From assembly GCF_029784135.1 (NCBI RefSeq), contig NC_073745.1, forward strand, positions 239,478,191-239,542,190: a stretch of DNA of 64,000 bases, written 5' to 3'. Source of the stretch: Toxorhynchites rutilus septentrionalis. Taxonomy: Eukaryota > Arthropoda > Insecta > Diptera > Culicidae. Both the position numbers and the translations under genes were made by a program. Of this stretch, positions 11,388 through 21,708 are shown in pieces; the first letter of the stretch is position 1; every line of letters starts with the position of its first letter. Under the pieces are notes generated by a model, which did no database searches, was not told the origin of the DNA, and saw only the letters and a program-made list of their open reading frames with translations.

Positions 11388-11895
11388 CATCGTGGACGTA
11401 ACAAAGGAGGACAAGTTAAGGGAAAGGCAAAGTCTCACTCGAACCGTGCAGGTCTCCAGTTCCCTGTTGGTCACATTCACTGATTGCTCCGTAAGGGTAA
11501 CTAGGCCGAACGGATTGGTGCCGGAGCACCAGTATACCTAACAGCGATTATAGAGTTTCGGCCGTCGGAGTGCTCGAGTTGGCTTGCAAAGCTGCTCACG
11601 ACAATCAGAAAACCCGCATCAAGAACAGAGCAGCTTCGGTTCGGCGCTCATCAAGGCAACCATTAGTTTCAGTGAGTGGCAAAGTGTTTCTCCGGCACGT
11701 CGCATCAAATGTAATTCACTGAACAACATGTCACAAGCTGGATGGGAAGAAATTTTCCAACTGTGAAAGCTGTGGCGAGTGGCAAACGCAATAGCTAAAC
11801 AGGAAGGTTTATCCGAACAAGATGGGAATATCGAGTGATAACAAAAACACAACACAACACTTTTCAGAACCATCAACATATTCATGAAGAGTAAA
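11388..11895 (+). pseudogene. Histone H2A pseudogene (H2A-2, copy 1)
   Basis: Reading from 11388: GRGKGG-like start (ATG lost), [19 protein letters not shown] then HIH, a stop, LLRKGN, a stop, AERIGAGAPVYLTAI, a frameshift, then LELACKAAHDNQKTRI. The alpha-1/L1/alpha-2 region is better preserved than in H2A-1. About 100 bases of foreign sequence interrupt it after TRI. The C-terminal-like block KLWRVANAIAKQEGLSEQ follows at 11766, then stops at 11835. A decayed stem-loop (AACACTTTTCAGAACC, 11856-11871) and AAGAG downstream (about 11884) complete a histone transcription unit. Equivalents are at about 14133-14614 and 24576-25057 (minus) and a partial one at 13293-13693. Confidence 0.85.
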
Positions 11896-12048
11896 CAGTA
11901 AACTAATCCATTTTTCAGGTAGATAGGTAGGTATTCACGTAGGAGAAGAAAATAAAACAATATATTTAAAATATATATTTAACAAAAGCTGTCCCCTTTG
12001 TATAGTCCTACGTCACTCCGGTTATGTCCCCGACATTACCCACCCGTC

Positions 12049-12310
12049 TTTTTTTATGAGAGCACTAGAATTGTGATATACCAGAATTGATATCACGGCA
12101 CCATTCCGTAGTCGACATTGGGAAACTATATAATTTCCACTTTCAGGGAGATGTTCGACTTTTACAATCTCAATATTACAGCAAGACAAAATTCACAATG
12201 ATCCTTAAGGTCCCTGTGCGGTCCCTTTTTGCGTGATTCATCGTTTGTGCGATTTTATTTTGACATTGGGTCTTGAATCACACAAACTAATCGCACAAAT
12301 AATAAAATCC
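12049..12310. repeat. Inner flank of the giant inverted repeat, left copy
   Basis: These 262 bases are the near-exact reverse complement of 13694-13955. They lie outside the ends of the histone-derived element, so the two arms cannot be explained by two independent insertions of that element alone. The segment also holds short complementary stretches around TGTGCGATT and AATCGCACA. Confidence 0.75.
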
Positions 12311-12469
12311 CGCGTAAACAGTCACACAAATGAGAAATCGCACAAAAAGCATTGTGCAGGTTTTCCTGTATTTTCTAATTGAAGTATATATAAGTAACAT
12401 GCATAACATTTCTAGCTGTTCTCTTTTTTAATTCACACATTTTACCAAAATGCATTGAGAGTCCAATTA

Positions 12470-13108
12470 AAGTGTTTTTCAAAAAGTTTGCTCCAACGTA
12501 TGTTAGGTAAATGTCGATTAAAATCAAATAAATTTCTATTTTTGAAATGTCTTACATTGTAAATAATTGAGTAATTGCAAATGAAATCGACAAATGACAA
12601 ACCATGAGCATTTTTGATTCCAATGAAAGTGTGTATTCCGTTTGGGTTAGGAGGAAATATGAGTTTTCCACAGCAATTGGGAATTTTTTGACTCAAGCGT
12701 AACTTTTGAAAAGGGCGTATCGATTTGAGTAAGAGAAATCTTTGGTAATTTATATCTCAATAAATATGAGTCGTACCGAAATAGTGTGTTAGAAAGAGTT
12801 ATAGAGTATTATTGACTTAATTTGAAAAAAAAATACACTGAGAAGAAAAATTAGTACTCTTTATTTTATTTACAAAATAAAATTTAAATTTGCGATATCA
12901 AAAAATATGTATTTTTTTATATTTTTTTCAAGTTTTTCATTAAAAATAGAAGTAATGTAGAAAATTTATAAAATGGGCCCAAGATGGTAAAACTATTTTT
13001 GATGAACTTTGTGGAACATCGAATTTTTAGGAATTTTCGAAACTTCTAATTTTTGTATGTTAATAATCATTTTTAGCCACAAATTATGAATCCTGATGTG
13101 ATTTAAAA
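12470..13108 (+). repeat. Dispersed AT-rich repeat (GACTCAAGCGTAAC family), copy 1
   Basis: The landmarks GACTCAAGCGTAACTTTTG, GGTAATTTATATCTCA, CACTGAGAAGAAAAA and GGGCCCAAGATGGTAAAAC occur in the same order at 16693-17000 and in reverse at 17040-17460 and 38430-38950. No open frame or transposase is visible. It occupies the loop between the arms of the giant inverted repeat. Confidence 0.6.
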
Positions 13109-13115
13109 CAAAAAA

Positions 13116-13693
13116 GACGGGTGGGTAATGTTGGGGACATAACCGGAGTGACGTAGGACTATACAAAGGGGACAGCTTTTGTTAAATATATATTTTAAAT
13201 ATATTGTTTTATTTTCTTCTCCTACGTGAATACCTACCTATCTACCTGAAAAATGGATTAGTTTACTGTTTACCCTTTATGAATATGTTGATGGTTCTGA
13301 AAAGAACTTTTGGTGTTGTGTTTTTGTTATCACTCGATATTCCCATCTTGTTCGGTTAAACCTTTCTGTTTAGCTATTGCGTTTGCCACTCGCCACAGCT
13401 TTCACAGTTGGAAAATTTCTTCCCATCCAGCTTGTGACATGTTGTTCAGTGAATTACATTTGATGCGACGTGCCGGAGAAACACTTTGCCACTCACTGAA
13501 ACTAATGGTTGCCTTGATGAGCGCCGAACCGAAGCTGCTCTGTTCTTGATGCGGGTTTTCTGATTGTCGTGAGCAGCTTTGCAAGCCAACTCGAGCACTC
13601 CGACGGCCGAAACTCTATAATCGCTGTTAGGTATACTGGTGCTCCGGCACCAATCCGTTCGGCCTAGTTACCCTTACGGAGCAATCAGTGATT
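13116..13693 (-). mobile_element. Histone-derived repeat element, partial copy 4
   Basis: It starts with the element end GACGGGTGGGTAATGTTGGG and continues through the H2A-2 region on the minus strand. It stops abruptly after GCAATCAGTG, where it joins the inner flank repeat. The stem-loop on the minus strand, AGTTCTTTTCAGAACC (13308-13293), keeps five of six stem pairs, better than the equivalents in the full copies, so this copy may be closest to the ancestral sequence at that site. Confidence 0.75.
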
Positions 13694-13955
13694 GGATTTT
13701 ATTATTTGTGCGATTAGTTTGTGTGATTCAAGACCCAATGTCAAAATAAAATCGCACAAACGATGAATCACGCAAAAAGGGACCGCACAGGGACCTTAAG
13801 GATCATTGTGAATTTTGTCTTGCTGTAATATTGAGATTGTAAAAGTCGAACATCTCCCTGAAAGTGGAAATTATATAGTTTCCCGATGTCGACTACGGAA
13901 TGATGCCGTGATATCAATTCTGGTATATCACAATTCTAGTGCTCTCATAAAAAAA
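13694..13955. repeat. Inner flank of the giant inverted repeat, right copy
   Basis: Reverse complement of 12049-12310 with only scattered substitutions. On its left side it abuts truncated copy 4, on its right side copy 2 of the histone-derived element. Confidence 0.75.
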
Positions 13956-14132
13956 GACGGGTGGGTAATGTTGGGGACATAACCGGAGTGACGTAGGACT
14001 ATACAAAGGGGACAGCTTTTGTTAAATATATATTTTAAATATATTGTTTTATTTTCTTCTCCTACGTGAATACCTACCTATCTACCTGAAAAATGGATTA
14101 GTTTACTGTTTACTCTTCATGAATATGTTGAT

Positions 14133-14614
14133 GGTTCTGAAAAGTGTTGTGTTGTGTTTTTGTTATCACTCGATATTCCCATCTTGTTCGGTTAAACCTT
14201 CCTGTTTAGCTATTGCGTTTGCCACTCGCCACAGCTTTCACAGTTGGAAAATTTCTTCCCATCCAGCTTGTGACATGTTGTTCAGTGAATTACATTTGAT
14301 GCGACGTGCCGGAGAAACACTTTGCCACTCACTGAAACTAATTGTTGCCTTGATGAGCGCCGAACCGAAGCTGCTCTGTTCTTGATGCGGGTTTTCTGAT
14401 TGTCGTGAGCAGCTTTGCAAGCCAACTCGAGCACTCCGACGGCCGAAACTCTATAATCGCTGTTAGGTATACTGGTGCTCCGGCACCAATCCGTTCGGCC
14501 TAGTTACCCTTACGGAGCAATCAGTGAATGTGACCAACAGGGAACTGGAGACCTGCACGGTTCGAGTGAGACTTTGCCTTTCCCTTAACTTGTCCTCCTT
14601 TGTTACGTCCACGA
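14133..14614 (-). pseudogene. Histone H2A pseudogene (H2A-2, copy 2)
   Basis: It carries the same disabled reading frame as the copy at 11388: lost start codon, stops after HIH and after RKGN, a frameshift after TAI, and foreign sequence after TRI. The degraded stem-loop complement GGTTCTGAAAAGTGTT is at 14133-14148. The TATA complement (TTTTATAC near 14690) is intact and about 75 bases upstream, because no LINE separates them here. Confidence 0.8.
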
Positions 14615-14811
14615 TGCCGATGCCGTACAACCACACGGATTTACGGTTTGAAAGAAAATAAGATATTTTTTTGGGGTCCGCGTGTTTTATACTCTAGCGG
14701 TACACACTCACAGGATAGAGACAAATCGGCAGACTCAGCCAGAGGGGCGAGTCCAACGAGACGAACGAATGAGCGTTAAAAGGGAGCGATGGCAAAAAAA
14801 TACATAGAGGC

Positions 14812-14866
14812 GAATGAACTGCAAAGTTTAAAGCCTCTTAAAAACAAAGAAAGAAGAAGAAAAATA
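14812..14866 (+). mobile_element. 60-bp 3' terminal fragment of the RNase H LINE family
   Basis: AGAGGCGAATGAACTGCAAAG through the (GAA)n tail matches the last 60 bases of the LINE at 9471-11322. AAAAATACAT flanks both sides as a target duplication, and copy 1 has the uninterrupted site near 9325-9350. It is an extreme 5' truncation. The same insertion is present in copy 3 at about 25250-25305. Confidence 0.75.
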
Positions 14867-14931
14867 CATTCATTACGATTTGTTCGCTCGTTGGATTCAC
14901 ATGCAGACTAAAAAGGGTCCTTTTCAGGATC
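14860..14931 (+). pseudogene. Histone H3-like 3' end and stem-loop (copy 2)
   Basis: Counterpart of the minus-strand fragment at 9263-9335. It ends with the stem-loop GGTCCTTTTCAGGATC at 14916-14931 and a purine-rich AAAGAG about 18 bases downstream. The LINE 3' fragment inserted just upstream interrupts the rest of the coding remnant. Confidence 0.6.
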
Positions 14932-15096
14932 ACAAAATTATCTTCAATCTAAAGAGTTTATTGTTTTGTTATCACTCGATATCCCCATCTTGTTCGGCTA
15001 AACCTTGCTGTTTAGCGATTGCATTTGCCACTCGCCACAGCTTTCACAGTTGGAAAATTTCTTCCCATCCATATTTTTACTTCCCCACATATTTTA

Positions 15097-15323
15097 CAGT
15101 AAATTACATGCAATGGCATGTCGCATTACCACTACTCAGCATCGGATTGGAGGTAATTTTAACCTGTAATTGAACATTTGCGATGACAGTGGTACAGTGT
15201 CGACCTTCAATGTGGGGTCATAATTTGGACCCCGAACTCTATGTTTACAAAAATGTCCAACTAAATATGTCGCATTACTGGTCCGACCAATTAGCTAAAT
15301 GTCGAGATAAGTGTAAATTACTG
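15097..15323. mobile_element. 227-bp MITE (copy 2 of the histone-derived unit)
   Basis: CAGTAAATTAC and GTAAATTACTG ends with TA outside. Same site and length as at 8871-9097 and 25540-25766. Confidence 0.7.
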
Positions 15324-15515
15324 TACTTTCAATCTAGAAGCAATTTAAGAATTGGTGCAAATCAATAAGCTCAGAACAACTGCCAAATTCACATACTCAT
15401 CATATCCTGGCAAACAAATTATGAAAAAATCAATTTGTGTTTTATTATTATTTTGGATATTGTTTTAGAAAGCATTGAACTGTATTTCCTAAACTCTTTT
15501 TTTGGAAGGTTTAAT

Positions 15516-15974
15516 GGCCCTGAAAAGCGCCTTGTTTTATGGAATGGTTCCAATTTAGAAAACTTAGTACTCGTGGTTTTGAAAAAAACCATTTCGAACG
15601 CCCTCGATGCCGCCTTGTTCTGGATTTGCCACCAAAGCAGTGTGTATAAAGCACAAACTTTTTTCTTCTGATACCTGATGCCGTTTTGCGATTGCGTTTG
15701 CCACTCGCCACTCGCTGCAACTGCCTGTTGTCTTGATGTCCACCGAACCGAATGTGTTCTGTTCCGAATGCGGGTTTTCTTATCGTCGCGAGCAGCTTTA
15801 CCAGCTAACTCGATCACTTCGGCGGCCGAAACTATATAACGCCGGCTAGGTGGACTGGTGCACTGGTACTAACGCGCTCGGCCTAGCTACCCTTGCGGGG
15901 AACTCCAGATCAACACGGTTCGAGCGGGATTTTGCCTTTCCCTTCACTTTTCCTCCTTTACCATGTCCAGACAT
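15516..15974 (-). pseudogene. Histone H2A pseudogene (H2A-1, copy 2) with 3' stem-loop
   Basis: The initiator ATG is at 15974-15972. The same deletion, in-frame stop and one-base shift as at 8219 are present. H2A similarity ends at about 15768. The stem-loop complement GGCCCTGAAAAGCGCC is at 15516-15531. The shared lesions show the copies descend from one already dead gene, not from separate captures. Confidence 0.85.
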
Positions 15975-16599
15975 GGCTGCTTGGGTTGGTTTGTTGATGT
16001 GTTGTGATGCGAACCGATGTGGTGTACGGTTTGAATGAGAATGATCGTTACGGCAGCGGAGCGGGGATTTTTAAGCTGACTGGCTGGCTCGAGAATTACG
16101 CATGTGTGAGACTGCGACCAATGTTTCGTTCATTTTTTTCTTTTTCCTTTCCAATCGTGCTTCATTCTATTTCGCTGCTGCTCTGGTTGCCCGTTTTGGT
16201 CGGTACAATTTGAGGAGCACAAAATGGACCAATCAAAAATGGGCACATAGTGCATTTGGACAATGCTTGATATTTCACAATTATTCAATTATTTATCTCA
16301 AGAAAAATGAAATGTTATTTGTTATGATAGATGCGTAGATATATTTCCTATCAATTGATGCAAAAACCTTTGCGATCTATTGAGAAATGCTCGAGTTATA
16401 AGCGTTCCAAATCTTGCATTTTTTCCTACTTGTTCAGTGCCTAGATTTCCATTTCACACCCTATATATTCCGGTTAGACGTAGTCCTACGTCAAAAAGGT
16501 TATCATCAATCTCCTTCTAAATGTAGCCATTCTGGAAATATTTAAAAAAATATTTCTAATTTATTGTCTTTTTTATAGTAAATAATCCCTTTTAATATG

Positions 16600-17460
16600 T
16601 TTGTCGTGTTATACCGTCATGTTCATGAAATTTTATTAATTTGCTTATAATTTCCAACAACTTTTCCAAATACATCATCACGGTTCATTTTTTGACTCAA
16701 GCGTAACTTTTGAAAAGGGCGTATCGATTTGAGTAAAAGAAATCTTTGGTAATTTATATCTCAAAAAATATGAATCGTACCGAAATAGTGTGTGAGAAAG
16801 AGTTATAGAGTATTGTTGGCATAATTTGAAAAAAATATACACTGAGAAGAAAAAATAGTACTCTTTTTTTATTTACAAAATAAAATTTTGATTTGCGATA
16901 TCAAAAAATATGTATTTTTTATATTTTTTTCAATTTTTTCATATAAAATAGAGTCATGTAGAAAATTTAAAAAATGGGCCCAAGATGGTAAAACTTTTTT
17001 GACAAAATTTGTGGAACATTGAATTTTTAGGACTTTTCGAAACTTCGAATTTTTGTATGTATGTTCTATTTTGTATGGAAAAGTAAAAAAAAATTTAAAA
17101 AATATGTATTTTGGATATTGCAAATTGAATTTTTATTTTGTAAATAAAAAAAAGAATACTTATTTTTTCCTCAGTGTACATTTTTTCATATTCAACCATC
17201 AATACTGTATAACTGTTTCTAAGACACTATTTCGGTACGACTCATAGTTTTTGAGATATAAATTATCAAAGATTTCTCTTACTAAAATCGATACACCCTT
17301 TTCAAAAGTTACGCTTGAGTCCAAATATTCCCAATTGCTGTGAAAAACTCATATTTCCTCCAACCCAAACGGAATACACACTTTCATTGGAATCAAAAAT
17401 ACAAGTTTTTAAAATCGGCATTTTTAGGACGATTTCATTTGGAATTGCTGAATTGCCTCT
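16600..17460. repeat. Palindromic copy of the GACTCAAGCGTAAC repeat family
   Basis: 16693-17000 and 17040-17321 are inverted copies that could fold into a hairpin with about 290-base arms and a loop of roughly 40. The outer limits are GACTCAAGCG and its complement CGCTTGAGTC. The left flank TTATACCGTCATGTTCATG matches 38105-38180, so the family unit extends beyond the palindrome. It has no coding content. Confidence 0.6.
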
Positions 17461-17819
17461 CCTACTAGAAAAAAGCTACACTTTTAACATTATCTTTCTC
17501 TGATATTTTGGTTTTATTCTCTACGTCTGCTAGGTTAAGTCCTTCTCTTTCTGGACATATGCACAATTGGTTCCTGGCTACTTTATATATAGGGTTCCTA
17601 GCCCAAAGGAATCTTCCCGTTATAACTCTTGTTTTTGCCAGATGTTTATTTTCTATAGCAAAAATTGATATTTTCCTTATCAAATCGTCATAATTACTGT
17701 TGATCATTGATTAATAATTAGATTCAACTGGCAGCCTTAAGGTAATAAGCTTTCTTTTTATTCGAGCAGGATCCATTTTGCATTCATTGAGTCGAATAAA
17801 TCCCAATTCATTTATTTTT

Positions 17820-17938
17820 TGCGGTATCGAGTTATGGAGAGAAAAATGCTTGTAAATTCAATCGAAGGTGCCATGAAATCCATCGAGTTAGGGAAAATAT
17901 CGAGATACAGAACATCGAGTTAGGGAGAGTTGACTGTA
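17820..17938. repeat. End fragment of a Tc1/pogo-type MITE (ATCGAGTTAGGGA repeats)
   Basis: Three spaced copies of TCGAGTTAGGGA or TCGAGTTATGGA are followed by GTTGACTGTA. The terminal CAGTCAAC read on the minus strand next to TA resembles the ends of pogo/Tc1 MITEs. The opposite end was not found. Confidence 0.35.
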
Positions 17939-18119
17939 TTATAGTTTATCAACATTGTCCTTGGTCCCAATTCCATCCAAATTATGGTATAAAGTTCTTA
18001 TAAAGTAATCATTGACACTGGACATACTTGTTAATTTGAATATCTTCCGACCAAAATTCTTGTCGATGCATTTTTGTACATCATTTTCAACGAATTTATT
18101 ATTTTTAATGAAATTTTAA

Positions 18120-18580
18120 ACATATTCAAAATTTTCTACAAACACACACTGAACGAAATACCTCTCCCAAATCAAAAGCCATAAGAACAAATTTAAATTT
18201 CTTTGATTGTTGGGCCTTGACTGTCAGATTTCTAATTTGGTCTAGATTGTTAACGCATGATTGATTCTGTTTTTCTACAGTTTGTCCTACATCAAGTAAG
18301 GAATACATCACCTTCACAAACCTGTTTGCTATTATTTTCATCATGATTTTATAGTTCGTATTTCATAAGCTTATTGGTCTGTAATTTTCTAAGTTTTTTG
18401 ATTCTCCTTTCTTGTGAATGGGCGTTATTATTCCCGATGCTTCAATAAATCTCATTTGAAGCTCTCATAATGAGTCGTATAAAAATCGTAATGAATTCCA
18501 TGTGGACTGGGGGATTCTTGGTTGCGTTTCTAATTATCATCTTAAGCTCATCCTCATCAATGATATCAACTAGAACATTT
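18120..18580 (-). pseudogene. Non-LTR reverse transcriptase fragment, L1/Tx1-like
   Basis: On the minus strand one frame reads EASGIITPIHKKGESKNLEN then YRPISL, a stop, then NTNYKIMMKIIANR and QQSKKFKFVLMAFDLGEVF. These match the RT landmarks ITPIxKKG, NYRPISL and FVLMxFDLEKAF of non-LTR elements. The catalytic YADD block is not present downstream. A decayed stretch resembling KSPGPDG followed by IHYDFY lies upstream near 18500. It is an old, truncated insertion with at least one stop. Confidence 0.7.
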
Positions 18581-19395
18581 TGGCTGTCTTTATCCAAAAT
18601 TTTTGTACATACCTCAACGCAAGGAAATCAACATAGTTAAGGCTTCGACCATCACTATTAGCTTTTTTTATGTATTCGGATGCGTATTTTGTTGATGTGT
18701 CAAACGGTCGTTATTCCTTGCATTGAAGGATACTAAGTTATGAAACTTGATGTTTTTCAAATCATGATGAATACTCATTTTTCTTCTTCCAGAAGTGACG
18801 CTTCATTACAGCGATTTGTGTAATATTTCAGTCGGCTTTGCTCAATTTCCAGCATTCTAGACTCGATAATTTCTAGCTCAACATCATTATTCTCCCCAGA
18901 TTGTTGTTCTTCAGTGCAGTGAAATAACGTTGCGTTTCAACATCGTTTAATTGTTGAGATATTGTTGTTGAAATTGGTTGATTTCGTTCTATAAAATGGC
19001 CTGAGCAATGCTTTAACATCATTGCACCGCCATTTAGAAAATTTGTTTTGATATTTTTCCCTAAGGTTCAGTTTTTCATATTATGTTTTGAAACCATTTG
19101 TGATGTCATCATCATTCAAAAAAGCAGATTTGATTCTTCAGAAGCTACATTCGAATGGCGTGGATAATTGACTACATTCAATGCTAAACTGAATAGTAAT
19201 AACCGCATATTAATCGGAAAAGGGTACTGGTATAGTTTCAAATATTGATACCTGATTTATAAATTTTGTGCTATACTGAAAAACTTTCAGTTGTTAGGCC
19301 TATTACACTCTTTTTACACTTACACTTCTTTTTTGATTCCATTATTTCACCTCGATACACAATTGGGAGTTCCGTTTTACTGTTAGCGGACAAAG
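18581..19395 (-). other. Probable decayed upstream part of the same LINE, no clear domain
   Basis: AT-rich DNA with many stops in all frames. Minus-strand stretches (for example GRSLNYVDFLALRYVQKFW) read like non-conserved LINE ORF2 linker sequence, but no endonuclease motif can be pointed out. Confidence 0.35.
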
Positions 19396-19398
19396 CCT

Positions 19399-20010
19399 AC
19401 ACCCGAAGTCAATTTTTAGCACATGTTATGGCATCCCGATTTATTACATTAAATGAGCTGCAAAATAACAGAAAATGTTCTATTCCCCAATACATGTATA
19501 TCATTTGTATAATATATATGCTAGAGCCAATATGAGCGAGCGAAATAGGAGACACATTTAAATGAAAGCATATGAAAGCTTTTCGTATAGTTTGCCAACT
19601 ACACAGCCCAGACAGAGATAGATTTATTCTCGTTCATGTTCTTCTTTATCCTCTTAGAAAACACTTTCCAACTTCATGTTATGATGAGGTGTAATATTAT
19701 CACGTTTCTTTATAACATCACTGGCAGCTATATGGATAGCGTGGTCGTGTGAAATAGCTTTGCATTCTAGCCGGCATTGGTTCGATTCCCATTGAAGTCG
19801 CATGGACTTTTTTTGGCATAGCCCCAAAATGAAATGAGAAAAGAAAACAGAAAGAGATGTCTGTTCGCATACATACAAACCATTTTTAAGCTTTTAAAAC
19901 AGCTCATTATGTGCGCATTTGACCCTCCAGTACACGAAATGGCAGCATTTCTGCCAAAGATGCAATGTTTTCAGCCAACGCTAGTTTGGGTGTACGGTTC
20001 ACACAATTCG
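19399..20010. mobile_element. TIR element, ACACCC...GGGTGT family, copy 1
   Basis: The left end is TACACCCGAAGTC and the right end GCTAGTTTGGGTGTA. Internal landmarks (TTTTTAGCACATG, CCCGATTTATTACATTAAATGAG, AATATGAGCGAGCGAAA) are shared in order with 45953-46552. An intervening segment at about 19660-19860 is not shared. Confidence 0.5.
19690..19830 (+). mobile_element. Possible tRNA-related SINE fragment
   Basis: TATGGATAGCGTGGTCGTGTG is followed about 30 bases later by CATTGGTTCGATTCCCATTG, which contains a perfect RNA polymerase III B box (GGTTCGATTCC). It does not fold as a proper tRNA, and no tail or target duplication was found. Confidence 0.35.
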
Positions 20011-20219
20011 CAAAAAATCACCAGTGATTCGTTTGTGCGTCTTCTTCTGATGAACTCTACTGGTAAACTGAAGATTAAAACCAAATTCTTAGAAATAAAC
20101 ATTATTTATCTGTTTTTTTTGTTTCAAATTCCGGTGTCTTTCAAAAATACTGAACTCAGAAGGTGAGGCATAAAAAAACAGAAAACGAAATACACAACAG
20201 TTAATGTGCAACACCAGTC

Positions 20220-21564
20220 AGCCCAATATGCGAGACTCGCGATAAACAAACGAAACCATATTTGGTATGCGGATATTTCAGGAGGCAGTAAATGTTTCTA
20301 TGGTAGTTAGACACTCCTCCCGCTCTATACAGGGGGGCGGGGGCCGGTGCTGAATAACTCGAGACCTAATCAAGCAAATGGAATCATACTTGGCATATAG
20401 AATTTTAAGGGATCGATAAACGTTTCTATGGTGGCTCGACACTCCTCCCCCCTCTCTAAGGGGATCTCCCATACGTATGAAATTCTAATTTCTGCATAAC
20501 TCAAGAACTAATCAAGCAAACGAAACCAAATTTAGCATGTGGAGGTTTTAGGGTGCAATAAATGTATCTATGGTGATTTATCACTTCTCCCCCTCACTAA
20601 GGTGGGGAGCTGCATTAGTCGATAATCAATCAAGCAAACGGAACCGAAATTTTGCATGTGGGGTTTCAGAGGGAGAGGAGGAGACTTTGTATAACTCGAA
20701 AACTAATCAAGCAAATTGAACCAAAATTTGCATACGGAGGTTTTAGGTAGCAATAAATGTCTCTATGGTGGTTCGACACACCTACTCCCTCTCTGAGGGT
20801 ATTGGGACTGCCATACAAATGAAACACAAACTTCTGCATAGCTCGAGAACTAATCAAATAAATGGAGCCAAATTTGGGATGTGAGGGTTTTTGGGTACGA
20901 GAAATGTTTCTAGAATGGTATGATACCCTTCTCTCTTCTGGAGTGGAAAGGGGGTACCATAAACATAATACACATATTTCAACCAAAGATATTCCAACCA
21001 AACATGACAATTGAAAATTTTCAGAAAACTCTGAAGGAAAATGGGAAAATTCGAAAAATTCAATTCGCATATTTTCTACAATTACATATTGACAAGCGTT
21101 GTTAGTCTATCTGATGTTTGCGCTAACGAAATTGATCTTTGTACGAAACGGAAATAGATTTCAATGTGGTAAAACTCATATCTTCTTCTATCTATATAAA
21201 TAAAAATGGATCGCCGATTATGTTGATAAGAACAAAACTCGAGAAAAGAATTGTTCAATTTAGGGCTGTCTTTATTCTATCATATTTTCTGTGTCAAACA
21301 TTTATTCCATGTAACGGAGAAACATGTTATTTGCAAGTTGATGAAAAATCGTGAATGAGAATTGTGTCTGAAAATAAACTGATATAATAATGACGAGTTT
21401 TGGTAGAAGTACTAGGAATTTTATAGTAAAAGGTAATTTTATAGGGTAAATTAGAAGATCAATCAATTCTGCGATTGGACCATGAACATGCGCCTAATAA
21501 GAAAACGTTGATGTGACAACGAAAAATAAATTTTGGGTGGGACGAAGTTTGCTGGGTCAGCTAG
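20220..21564 (+). mobile_element. Non-autonomous Helitron with internal tandem repeats (5' end missing)
   Basis: The 3' end GACGAAGTTTGCTGGGTCAG then CTAG (21561-21564) followed by T fits the Helitron CTRR-T terminus. It matches the minus-strand copy at 58656-59603. The body holds five imperfect repeats of about 130-195 bases, each with AATGTTTCTATGGTGGTT, a C-rich CCCCCCTCTCTAAGGG block and ACTAATCAAGCAAACG. A short Helitron-start-like segment (TCTATATAAATAAAAATGG) at 21193 suggests a recombinant or nested end. No Rep/helicase. Confidence 0.65.
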
Positions 21565-21708
21565 TTTTTCTATAAATCTCCTTGCATTTCAGCCAAAATA
21601 TTATCCTGAATATCGAATAATTATCAGAGACAATTTTCATTCAAGACTTTTCCCTATCTGCAGGGAATGTGTTATTCTGTCACACAGAACATACAAAAGA
21701 GCCATATT

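Larger units (their letters stand above)
7701..12048 (+). mobile_element. Histone-derived repeat element, copy 1 (left arm of giant inverted repeat)
   Basis: The left end begins with the palindrome GACGTAGGACTACGTC. The right end reads CACTCCGGTTATGTCCCCGA then ACCCACCCGTC. Inside, in order, are a promoter-like segment, a broken H2A (8219-8440) with a histone 3' stem-loop (8663-8678), a 227-bp MITE (8871-9097), an H2A C-terminal fragment (about 9145-9225), an H3-like 3' end on the minus strand (9263-9335), a TATA-bearing H2A promoter split by a LINE (9471-11322), and a second H2A pseudogene (11388-11895). Without the LINE the unit is about 2.5 kb, like the copies at 13956-16492 and 24399-26935. 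No transposase is present and the mobilisation mechanism is unknown. Confidence 0.75.
13956..16492 (-). mobile_element. Histone-derived repeat element, copy 2 (right arm of giant inverted repeat)
   Basis: It runs from GACGGGTGGGTAATGTTGGG to the palindromic end GACGTAGTCCTACGTC, in opposite orientation to copy 1. The order from the left is H2A-2 (minus), H3-like end (plus), MITE, H2A-1 (minus). It lacks the 1.85-kb LINE of copy 1 but carries a 60-bp LINE 3'-end fragment (14812-14866) flanked by AAAAATACAT, absent from copy 1. It is nearly identical to copy 3 over 2.54 kb, including that fragment. Confidence 0.8.

Noticed and set aside
14044..14385. 113-codon frames repeated at 14044, 24487 and (complement) 11619
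   Set aside because: They are antisense or out-of-frame readings of the H2A-2 pseudogene; their repetition only reflects the repeated element.
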